A stretch of DNA of 64,000 nucleotides from Streptomyces sp. LHD-70 (GTDB lineage: Bacteria; Actinomycetota; Actinomycetes; Streptomycetales; Streptomycetaceae), in NCBI RefSeq assembly GCF_031157275.1, contig NZ_JAVIFW010000007.1, positions 336,284-400,283 on the forward strand. Reading direction: 5' to 3'. The position numbers were made by a program, and so were the translations under genes. Positions 1-6,868 of this stretch are shown in pieces. Under the pieces are notes generated by a model. It did no database searches, was not told the origin of the DNA, and worked only from the letters and a program-made list of their open reading frames with translations. Each line of letters opens with the position of its first letter. The first letter of the stretch is position 1.

Positions 1-934
1 AGGTGCCCGACAGGCGTACGGAGTTGCCGAAGGGTGAGCAGGCGACCATGTGCTCGTACAGCTTCAGGGGGTGCGAGGGCGCGAGCCCTTCGCCGTACGC
101 CGTCATGCTGGTGCCCTTGGCGGCCTCAAGCGGGACGTCCACGCCGAGGGGCTTGAGCAGCGCCCGGGTGGCGAAACCGGCGGCGAAGACGACGTGGTCC
201 GCGTCCAACTCCCGCCCCTCGGCGGTGTCGACGGCCCACTTCCCCGCCGCGGGCAGCCGGGTGACCCGTCGGACGGGGTCACCCTCGATGACCTCTCCGC
301 CGTTCGCCACGAGCGCCTTGGCAAGACCAGCGGTGAGGGTCTCGGGCCGTACGTGCCGCTCGCTCACGAGGTGCAGCACGCCGGCGACGTCGCGGCTGAT
401 CGCCGGGTCGAAGGCCACGACATCCGAGCCGCGGTGGACGGCGATCTCTCCGTCGTACCCCAACGACCGTATTTTCGCGGCCAGTTGCTCGTAGTGGGCG
501 AGGTTGTCCGCCTGCTTGAACACGACCGCGAGGCCGTCGGTGTAGTGCTCGAAGCTCACCCCCCTTTCAAGGAGCGAGTCGACGTGCTCGTGGGCGTGCC
601 GGGCGAACTTCTGCAGTGCTGCCGTCGCGCGGGCGCTGCGCTGCTTGTTGCTGGCCCGCAGGAACTGCGTCACCCAGGAGGCGAACCCGAGTTCCAGGTG
701 CGGGCGCATCCGCGCCGGGCCCTCCGTGCTGGTGAAGCTCCGGACCGCATCGCGTACGGCGCCGGGTGCCGCACGGGGTGCGGAGAGGAAGGGCGTGATC
801 CACCCGGCGTTGCCGGCCGAGGCCGCAGCGCCCGCGGCGCCGGCGTCGACGACCGTGACCTGGTGGCCGAGTGCGGAGAGTTCGTAGGCGCACGAGAGTC
901 CGATGACGCCCGCGCCGATGACGGTGATCTTCAC
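1..934 (-). CDS. DadA-like FAD amino-acid oxidase, 3' end outside window
   Basis: The protein begins VKITVIGAGVIGLSCAYEL, a dinucleotide-binding GxGxxG fold typical of the DAO/DadA family. The GTG start is at 934 and the reading frame stays open to the window edge, giving about 311 residues of an expected ~410. By family it oxidises the alpha-amine of a D-amino or D-imino acid. It is the last gene of a minus-strand run with a racemase-superfamily enzyme and a RidA protein. Inference: it oxidises cis-4-hydroxy-D-proline to pyrroline-4-hydroxy-2-carboxylate. The substrate cannot be read from sequence; D-proline or a sarcosine-like amine is possible. Confidence 0.85.
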   Translation of the reverse strand, partial: MKITVIGAGVIGLSCAYELSALGHQVTVVDAGAAGAAASAGNAGWITPFLSAPRAAPGAVRDAVRSFTSTEGPARMRPHLELGFASWVTQFLRASNKQRSARATAALQKFARHAHEHVDSLLERGVSFEHYTDGLAVVFKQADNLAHYEQLAAKIRSLGYDGEIAVHRGSDVVAFDPAISRDVAGVLHLVSERHVRPETLTAGLAKALVANGGEVIEGDPVRRVTRLPAAGKWAVDTAEGRELDADHVVFAAGFATRALLKPLGVDVPLEAAKGTSMTAYGEGLAPSHPLKLYEHMVACSPFGNSVRLSGT

Positions 935-971
935 TGGTCTGTTCCTGCCTGCTCGTACGGGACGGCTCGAC

Positions 972-1376
972 TCAGGCCTGCCGCCGGTACGCCACCGCTT
1001 CGAACTCCACGAGCACATGGCCGCGGAAGCGGGAGACCTCGACGGTGGTTCTGGCGGGCTTGCCGTGGACGTTCACGACTTCCTCGTAGACCTTGTTGAG
1101 CTCCGGCAGCCGCTCGATGTCGGAGACGTAGCCGTTGATCTTGAGGACCGTCGACCAGTCGGCGCCCGCCGCGTTCAGCTGGCTCTCCAGGTTCGCCAGG
1201 GCGGCGCGCACCTGGTCGCCGAAGTCGGCGGGGCAGGTGCCGTCCGGCTTGCTGGGCAGCGCGCCGCTCGTCCAGACCAGCTCGCCCAGGGCGACGGCTG
1301 CGGAGTACGGGGCCGTCGCCGGGGTGGACTCGAGGGTGATGAGTTCCCGGCCGCCGGCTGTGTCGTGCGTGGTCAT
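972..1376 (-). CDS. RidA (YjgF/YER057c) family enamine/imine deaminase
   Basis: This 134-residue protein has the single-domain size of the Rid family. It shows the usual central LGELVWTSGALP stretch and the conserved tail HVLVEFEAVAYR. RidA proteins hydrolyse reactive enamine/imine intermediates released by amine oxidases and PLP enzymes. It lies 37 bases upstream of the DadA-like oxidase on the same strand, which fits removal of the imino product of that oxidase. The ATG start follows an AAGGAA ribosome-binding site. The leader upstream is built of short tandem repeats (listed separately). Confidence 0.88.
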   Translation of the reverse strand: MTTHDTAGGRELITLESTPATAPYSAAVALGELVWTSGALPSKPDGTCPADFGDQVRAALANLESQLNAAGADWSTVLKINGYVSDIERLPELNKVYEEVVNVHGKPARTTVEVSRFRGHVLVEFEAVAYRRQA

Positions 1377-1392
1377 GAGCGCTTCCTTTGCT

Positions 1393-1460
1393 GTGCGTTC
1401 AGTGCGTTCAGTGCGCTTGCGGGCTTCAGTGCGCTTACGGGCTTCGGTGCTCTTACGGGA
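1393..1460. repeat. Tandem repeats in the epimerase-RidA gap
   Basis: Two copies of GTGCGTTCA (1393-1410) are followed by an 18-base unit GTGCGCTTgCGGGCTTCa at 1411-1428, a near copy at 1429-1446 and a partial third copy at 1447-1460. The whole gap between the epimerase stop and the RidA start is occupied by these units. 18 bases is six codons, and on the minus strand the run is open in the RidA frame (a TEARKR repeat) but has no start codon. Confidence 0.85.
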
Positions 1461-1478
1461 GGGGCGGCGGTGTCGGGG

Positions 1479-2531
1479 TCACGCCCAGAGGTCGCCCATG
1501 GTGAAGCCCTCGGTGAACGGGTCCTCGGGATCGAGGACATGGGTGCTGTAGCCGGTGATCCAGGACTGGCCGCCGACGGTCGGCACGACCGCTTCGTACG
1601 GGCCGACCTGGGTCTTGCGGACGAGCTCGCCGGTGTAGACCGTGCCGAGCACGCCCTCGTGGCGGAACTGCTGGTTCAGGGCGAGTTCGCCCTTGGCGTG
1701 CAGGGTGGCCATGCGGGCGCAGGTACCGGTACCGCAGGGGCAGCGGTCGACGGATCCGGTCCAGGTGGCGGGGTTGTCGAAGTCGACCGGGCCGCTCGCC
1801 ATGGTCACCGCGTTCTTGCGGTCGGCGGCGGGGTTGGCGGTCGGTCCGGAGAGCTGGGAGATGGTGATGCCGATGCCCGAGTAGTCGGGGTGCTCCACGG
1901 GCAGCTGGTCCTGTGCGGCCCGGAGGATGAGCGAGGAGACCCGGGCGATCTCCGCGCCCTGTTCCGGGACGAGCTCCAGCCAGTCGAACTGCCGCACATC
2001 GGCGATGACGTAGAACATGCCGCCCCAGCCGACGTCGACGGTCACCTTGCCGAGCTCGGGGACGTCGATCTTCGCGTCGAGGTGCGCGGCGAAGGCCGGG
2101 ACGTTCTCGAACGTGACGTTCTTGACCTTGCCGTTCCCGCACTCGGCCCGGATGCCGATGAGTCCTGCGGGGGACTCGAGCTTGAACTCGGTGACCGGCT
2201 CCTGCATCGGGATCATCCCGGTCTCAAGCAGGACGGTGGCGACGGAGATGGTGTTGCCGCCGCTCATCACGGGGTACTCGACCTGCTCCATGACGATGAA
2301 GCCGGCCGCCGCGTCCGGGTGCTTCGGCGGCACGATGAGGTTGCAGCACAGGGGCGGGTAGCCGCGCGGCTCGCGCAGCATGAGCTTGCGGAGCTGGTCG
2401 TCGTTCTTCTCGAGCCACTTCATCTGCTCGTAGACGGTGTCGCCGGGGATGGTGGGAACTCCCCCGGTGATGACGCGCATCGGCTCGCCCGAGTGCGTCT
2501 CGACCGCGTGGATCATTCGCTTGAAAGACAT
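1479..2531 (-). CDS. Proline racemase superfamily: hydroxyproline epimerase or dehydratase
   Basis: The 350-residue protein has the full length of the proline racemase superfamily. The first active-site loop is MSGGNTI with Ser90 where racemases and 4-hydroxyproline epimerases have Cys (MCGHGT). The second loop DRCPCGTGT keeps the catalytic Cys266. It is therefore a Ser-Cys member. Members of this superfamily either epimerise trans-4-hydroxy-L-proline at C2 or dehydrate trans-3-hydroxy-L-proline. The neighbouring DadA-like oxidase, RidA, DapA-family and aldehyde dehydrogenase genes favour the 4-hydroxyproline route, while the Ldh2-like reductase at 16557 would fit the 3-hydroxyproline route. 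The ATG start follows AAAGGAA at suitable spacing. Confidence 0.85.
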   Translation of the reverse strand: MSFKRMIHAVETHSGEPMRVITGGVPTIPGDTVYEQMKWLEKNDDQLRKLMLREPRGYPPLCCNLIVPPKHPDAAAGFIVMEQVEYPVMSGGNTISVATVLLETGMIPMQEPVTEFKLESPAGLIGIRAECGNGKVKNVTFENVPAFAAHLDAKIDVPELGKVTVDVGWGGMFYVIADVRQFDWLELVPEQGAEIARVSSLILRAAQDQLPVEHPDYSGIGITISQLSGPTANPAADRKNAVTMASGPVDFDNPATWTGSVDRCPCGTGTCARMATLHAKGELALNQQFRHEGVLGTVYTGELVRKTQVGPYEAVVPTVGGQSWITGYSTHVLDPEDPFTEGFTMGDLWA

Positions 2532-2550
2532 GGTGGCTGCGTTTCCTTTG

Positions 2551-2604
2551 CTGCCTCTGGCGACGGTGCTGCCTCTGGCGACAGTGCTGCCTCTGGCGGC
2601 GGGC
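2551..2604. repeat. Three 18-base tandem repeats before the epimerase gene
   Basis: CTGCCTCTGGCGACGGTG at 2551-2568, CTGCCTCTGGCGACAGTG at 2569-2586 and CTGCCTCTGGCGGCGGGC at 2587-2604 stand head to tail directly in front of the epimerase ribosome-binding site. The unit length equals that of the repeat in the next intercistronic gap, though the sequence differs. Confidence 0.9.
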
Positions 2605-2627
2605 CGCCGGTACGAACTGCCGTGCTG

Positions 2628-4004
2628 CTACGGGACCTTGACGGTCTCGGTGGCCGTGGGACGTGGCCCGACGGCGGCCGATTCGTGCAGCGCCTTGCCC
2701 TTGGTCTCGGGCGCCCAGGCGACACACATGGCGGTGCCGACGGCCGCGATGCCCGCGCCGACGAGCATCGACGGGCCGAGGCCGATGGTGTCCAGTCCGA
2801 GCGGAAGCAGATAGGTGCCCGCGGCCGCGCCGATCCGGCTGATGGAGCTGGCCACGCCCATGGCCGAGGCCCGGATGTGGGTGGGGAACAGCTCGGTCGG
2901 ATAGATGTACTGCAGGATGTTGCCGCCGCCGAGCGCCAGGGCGTTGATGACGAACATCGTGATCGCGAGTGCCGCAGCCATGCCGGGGAACAGGCCCAGC
3001 ATCGCCAGCGAGACCGCCACCCCCACGAAGGTCCAGATGATCACCGGCCTGCGCCCGTACGTGTCCACCCACCGGATCGCGGGAAAACACCCGAGCAACG
3101 TCACGAGGCTCACGACCACGGACCAGAGCAGGGCGGTGTTGCCGTCCTCGAAGCCGTACTCGCCGAGGATCACCGGATAGAACGTCCAGATCGCGAAGGC
3201 CGGAGCGACCTGACACATCCAGAAGCCGCCGGCGAACAAGGTGCGTCCCAGGTATCCGCCCTTGAAGAGCTCACTGAGGCGGGCGCTCTTCGGGGGCTCG
3301 CTCTCCGACAGCTGCGTGAGTTCCGCGTCGGTCGGGTAGCGGCCGAAGGCGGTGTTGATGGCTTCGCGGGCATCCTCGGGACGGTTGTGGCTGAGCAGCC
3401 AGCGCGGGGACTCGGGCGTGCCGAGCCGGCCGAGGAGCAGGAGCACACCGGGCACGGCGGCGGTCGCGAGCATCCAGCGCCACCACTCGTCTCCACCGGA
3501 GGCGGAGACGAGGCATCCGACGAGGTAGGCGGTGGACGCGCCGACGAACCACATGGCGACGAGGGCGCCCATGGTCCGGCCACGGCGGTTCGACGGCAGC
3601 CATTCGGAGAGCAGCGCGGTGGCGATCGTGTGGTCCGCGCCGACCGCGAGTCCGGCGACGAAGCGCAGCGCGATCAGCTGCCAGGCCTCGGTCACGCCGA
3701 GCGAAAGCGCCGACGCGACCACGAGCACGACCAGGTGGATGGTGTACATGGCCTGGCGGCCGACGCGGTCCGTGAGCCAGCCGAAGACGACCCCGCCGAC
3801 CAGCACACCGACCAGCGCGGCGGCGCCCACCATTCCTTCGAGGAAGGTCGTGAGCCCCAGGTCCTTGTCGGCCCCGGCGATGGCCACGCCGATGATGCTG
3901 AGGATGAAGCCGTCGAGGAAGGGCCCTCCGGAGGACAGGAGGAACAGTTTGCGGTGAAACCGCCCGTAGGGCTGTCTGTCGATGATCGATTGGGTGTGGT
4001 CCAC
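2628..4004 (-). CDS. MFS transporter (MFS1), first gene of the minus-strand operon
   Basis: This is a 458-residue major facilitator with the family signatures GWLTDRVGRQ between helices 2 and 3 and PESPRWL in the central loop, and about 12 hydrophobic helices. It should import the operon's substrate across the membrane with a proton. The GTG start at 4004 is preceded by AGGAG; a longer reading to 4280 adds an unsupported Arg/Pro-rich tail. It is clearly paralogous to the MFS gene at 9110: both share FHxKLxLxSSGGPFLDG and SIIGVA near the N terminus. It is divergent from the chimeric regulator at 4319. Confidence 0.88.
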   Translation of the reverse strand: MDHTQSIIDRQPYGRFHRKLFLLSSGGPFLDGFILSIIGVAIAGADKDLGLTTFLEGMVGAAALVGVLVGGVVFGWLTDRVGRQAMYTIHLVVLVVASALSLGVTEAWQLIALRFVAGLAVGADHTIATALLSEWLPSNRRGRTMGALVAMWFVGASTAYLVGCLVSASGGDEWWRWMLATAAVPGVLLLLGRLGTPESPRWLLSHNRPEDAREAINTAFGRYPTDAELTQLSESEPPKSARLSELFKGGYLGRTLFAGGFWMCQVAPAFAIWTFYPVILGEYGFEDGNTALLWSVVVSLVTLLGCFPAIRWVDTYGRRPVIIWTFVGVAVSLAMLGLFPGMAAALAITMFVINALALGGGNILQYIYPTELFPTHIRASAMGVASSISRIGAAAGTYLLPLGLDTIGLGPSMLVGAGIAAVGTAMCVAWAPETKGKALHESAAVGPRPTATETVKVP

Positions 4005-4318
4005 GAGAATTGCTCCTGCTTTCAGTTCCGCCAGCCCCTTGGGCCGACTCACAGGTCTCGGATCACGTCGTGATCCCCGAGGTGCCGGGGAGCCGCGGCG
4101 TCGGGAGACGCGACCTGTGCGTCCGTAAAAGCCCGTAAAAGCCAAGGGGGTAGCGCCGAATGGGAGGGGAAAGGGCTCGGGGTGCCTTGTGGGCGTCGGC
4201 CGTGTTGCCGCCGGATTGCCAGGAAGTCTGCGACGCAGCCCGGCCCACAACAATGGCCCTGTGTGAACACTCGGCGTCACGGCCTCACGAGTTTTAAATA
4301 CGCCTACACTGGATCGCG
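4005..4318. promoter_or_regulatory. Divergent control region MFS1 / chimeric regulator 1
   Basis: The region separates two divergent genes. It holds the motif CAACAATGGCCCTG at 4248-4261, ending 58 bases before the regulator start, and a -10-like TACACT at 4305-4310 only 8 bases before its ATG. There is no ribosome-binding site, so a leaderless transcript is likely. The same arrangement recurs in front of regulator 2. Confidence 0.6.
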
Positions 4319-6184
4319 ATGCCCAAGGAACCCCGCCGCCCTCTCGCCCTCACCGACAGCGAACGCGCCACCCTGTCGACCTGGGCGCGCAGCCGCACCA
4401 GCACACGGGTGCAGGCGCAGCGCGCCCAGATCGTCCTCGCGAGCGCGGAGGGCGCGGACAACACGTCCGTGGCCGAGGAGCTCGGCGTCTCCCGGCACAT
4501 GGTCGGCACATGGCTCTCGCGGTTCCTGTCCGAAGGCCTCGACGGTCTCGCCGAGCGCCCTCGAACGGGCAGGCCTGCCGAGATCGACGACGAGTCCGTC
4601 GCCCGGATCCTCGTACGCCTGCTCACGGCACCGCCCGCAGGTGCGCGGTCCTGGTCGACGCGGGCCATGGCCGCCGAATCAGGGCTCAGCCAGACGACGG
4701 TGAGCCGCATCTGGCGTACCTACGGGCTCCAGGTCCGCGCCGGACGGGTCCCACCTGCCGAGGCATCGCCGAGCTCTCTGCCGGGCTCTCTGCCGGGCTC
4801 TCTGCCGCTCGAAGTCCGTGACGTGGCCGGGCTGTTCATCGCTCCTCCCGTTCGGGTCCTCGCCCTCACCTCGCGCGATCCCGGCTCGCCCCGGCGCCGC
4901 CGCCCCGCCTCGGGCACACCCCCGCTGGACCGGCCCTCGACGCGGGCGCGCAACCTGTTCGCCGCGGCCGACACCTTCGCAACGCTCCGAGGCGGCTCCA
5001 CGGCTCGGTCCACCACCAGCGAGCCTTCCTGGCACGACTCGCTCCAGGACTTCCTGAACGCCCTCGACCGGAGCGCCGCCCCGAACCTGTCGGTACACCT
5101 TCTGGTCGGGGGCGAGGCGACCCCGTGGGCCCGCCCCGCCATCGAAGCCTGGACGCAGGAGAACTCGCGTTTCCAGGGGCACTTCGTCTCTGGTTCGGCA
5201 TGGCTCGGCGGGGTCGAACTACTCCTTGCCGGCAATCCGCTGCTCAGCCACGAAACAGCCCCCGGGCTCGGCTCCGCCCTGCCCGGACTCCGCGCCGACT
5301 TGCACACATGGTGTGCCGGCTGGAGCACGGAAGCAGCCCCCTTCACGTGGAAGCTGACTTACGACTCAAACAATCAGAACTACGAGCATTCACAGACCTC
5401 GAACGGGAGGGACGCGAGCCCAGAGGCAGTCGACGATTCACTCGAGTTGCCCGGCAACCGGCCGGCGGCCGACCCGGTGGTCCGTGCAGTGCGCGAAGAG
5501 CTGCTCTCCGTACGCCGCCCGTCCGCGGAGCGAGTCAGGGAAGCTCCCCTGGCGGCCCAGCTCGGACTGTCCCGCGGTGCCATCCGCAAGGCACTTCATG
5601 CCCTCGCCGACGAGGGGCTGTTGGAACGGCTGCCGCAGGGCGGGGCGGCGTATCCGCACGTCGACGTCAACACGATCGTGGACCTCTACGCCGCGCGGAG
5701 CGCACTCGGAGCGGTGCTCATACATCGGGCCGCGATGCTCGACCAGCGCGAGCTACGCCCCGTAAGAGCGGCACTGTCCGAAGTTCGCGCTGTCGCCCGG
5801 GCAGGCCGTGACCACGCGCGGATCGGCGCCGCGGACCTGTCCTTCCAGGATGCGATCGCCGCGACCGCGAACCTGCCCCAGTCCAGCCTGTTGTTCCAGC
5901 GCCTCACCATGCGCCTGCGGATGTTTCTCTCCATCGTCCAACTGGGCTTTCCCGACTCGGCCGTTGACCTCATCTCCCGGGAGGACGCCGTGATCTTCGA
6001 AGCGATCCGCGAAGGGGACGGCGACGAGGCCGCTCGCCTGTGGCGCGTCAAGGTCGAGCGCAGCGTCCGCTACATGGTCACCCAGCTCCCCGACGGACAC
6101 TTCGACCCCAACCTCTGGCTGGCCCTGGCCGGCAAGCCGACGCCGCGGCCCGGGGACCCGCGCAAGTCCGCGTCGGGTTCGTAG
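4319..6184 (+). CDS. Chimeric regulator 1: inactivated IS630-type transposase fused to GntR/FCD
   Basis: The 621-residue protein reads as two complete modules. Residues ~1-350 follow the layout of IS630-family transposases: an HTH (~10-70) with VAEELGVSRHMVGTWLSRFL, a second winged HTH (~75-140) with SGLSQTTVSRIWR, then a RNase-H-like part with GLFIAPPVRVLAL (~170), FLNALDR and VHLLVGGEATP (~255-270), SAWLGGVELL (~295) and the terminal APFTWKLTYD. Where active IS630 proteins have VDEKS and LDNYATH, the two catalytic Asp are lost (Arg and Gly), and only the Glu of the third motif remains. Residues ~383-446 form a GntR winged helix and ~450-600 an FCD effector domain. Inference: a domesticated transposase serves as a DNA-binding or oligomerising arm of a substrate-responsive regulator of the divergent MFS1 operon. 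The linker contains a threefold SLPG repeat. Confidence 0.85.
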   Translation: MPKEPRRPLALTDSERATLSTWARSRTSTRVQAQRAQIVLASAEGADNTSVAEELGVSRHMVGTWLSRFLSEGLDGLAERPRTGRPAEIDDESVARILVRLLTAPPAGARSWSTRAMAAESGLSQTTVSRIWRTYGLQVRAGRVPPAEASPSSLPGSLPGSLPLEVRDVAGLFIAPPVRVLALTSRDPGSPRRRRPASGTPPLDRPSTRARNLFAAADTFATLRGGSTARSTTSEPSWHDSLQDFLNALDRSAAPNLSVHLLVGGEATPWARPAIEAWTQENSRFQGHFVSGSAWLGGVELLLAGNPLLSHETAPGLGSALPGLRADLHTWCAGWSTEAAPFTWKLTYDSNNQNYEHSQTSNGRDASPEAVDDSLELPGNRPAADPVVRAVREELLSVRRPSAERVREAPLAAQLGLSRGAIRKALHALADEGLLERLPQGGAAYPHVDVNTIVDLYAARSALGAVLIHRAAMLDQRELRPVRAALSEVRAVARAGRDHARIGAADLSFQDAIAATANLPQSSLLFQRLTMRLRMFLSIVQLGFPDSAVDLISREDAVIFEAIREGDGDEAARLWRVKVERSVRYMVTQLPDGHFDPNLWLALAGKPTPRPGDPRKSASGS

Positions 6185-6239
6185 CTCCGGAGCTCTGACT
6201 CGTTCACCCGCGACTATCGGAGTTCCCCGGCCAGGCCGA

Positions 6240-6480
6240 GTCCTCATGGACGAGCCGTTCAGCGCACTCGACCCGCTGATCCGCCGCGACATGCAGGACC
6301 TGCTGCTCACCCTGCAACGGGACCTGCGGCGCACGATCGCCTTCGTCACCCACAAGCAACATCGAGGCCGGCGGTGCGTTCGTACTCGACGCCCGCGGAC
6401 GTGTGGTCGGGGTCGCCCGGGACGACCTGCTCACCCAGGCCGCCGGGGGCCGGGCAGAGCACCTGCGGGAGGTTCACCGT
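6240..6480 (+). pseudogene. Remnant of a ProV/OpuA-type ABC ATPase
   Basis: At 6240 the frame reads VLMDEPFSALDPLIRRDMQDLL, the Walker B and D-loop of glycine betaine/proline ABC transporter ATPases, and continues to TIAFVTH. A shift near 6360 then leads to GGAFVLDARGRVVGVARDDLL (from ~6366), which matches the later CBS portion of the same protein. Walker A, the signature motif and the intervening segment are absent. It is a doubly truncated, internally deleted fossil between the two chimeric regulators and suggests that an osmolyte/proline-betaine transporter once stood here. Confidence 0.7.
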
Positions 6481-6529
6481 GCTCGCGTCCCTCGCCCGCC
6501 CGCAGCCGAACTCAACGACGAGCCTGAGC

Positions 6530-6665
6530 ACGCACTGACGATGAGGCGCTCGTGCCCAAGGCGTTTGCACGCCTCCAGGACCGGAGTGAGCCCGAAGCCC
6601 AGCTCAGTGGCGACCTGCTCGTCGTTGTGCCGCACCGTCTGTTCTACCGGTGGCGCAGCAGCACC
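6530..6665 (-). pseudogene. Decayed GntR winged-helix fragment
   Basis: On the minus strand a short stretch reads EQVATELGFGLTPVLEACKRL followed by HERLIV. This follows the GntR recognition pattern (LAxxLGVSRTPVREALRRLEAEGLV) with several key residues changed. No effector domain or start follows. It looks like a dead copy of the C-terminal module of the neighbouring regulators, but the match is short. Confidence 0.4.
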
Positions 6666-6868
6666 CCTTGACGCCGAGATCGTCGTAGTGGCTGCCACCC
6701 ACCACCCGTACCTCGAGGACCCCCTGGTCAGGTGCGACAACCTGGCGACGCGTGTGGTGCGCCGTGAGCTGATCTCGCCGCGCCCCGCCTGCAAGGCCAC
6801 CGGCAGGACAGCAGGTGGCCAAGCGAGGTGTGCCGACGATGCCGCCGCCCGGCGGCGAACCCTCCGCG

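Noticed and set aside
903..4073. Very long plus-strand open frame (over 1000 codons) opposite the MFS1/epimerase/RidA genes
   Set aside because: It is antisense to three genes with clear family motifs; low-complexity Gly/Arg/Asp content is typical of shadow frames in high-GC DNA.
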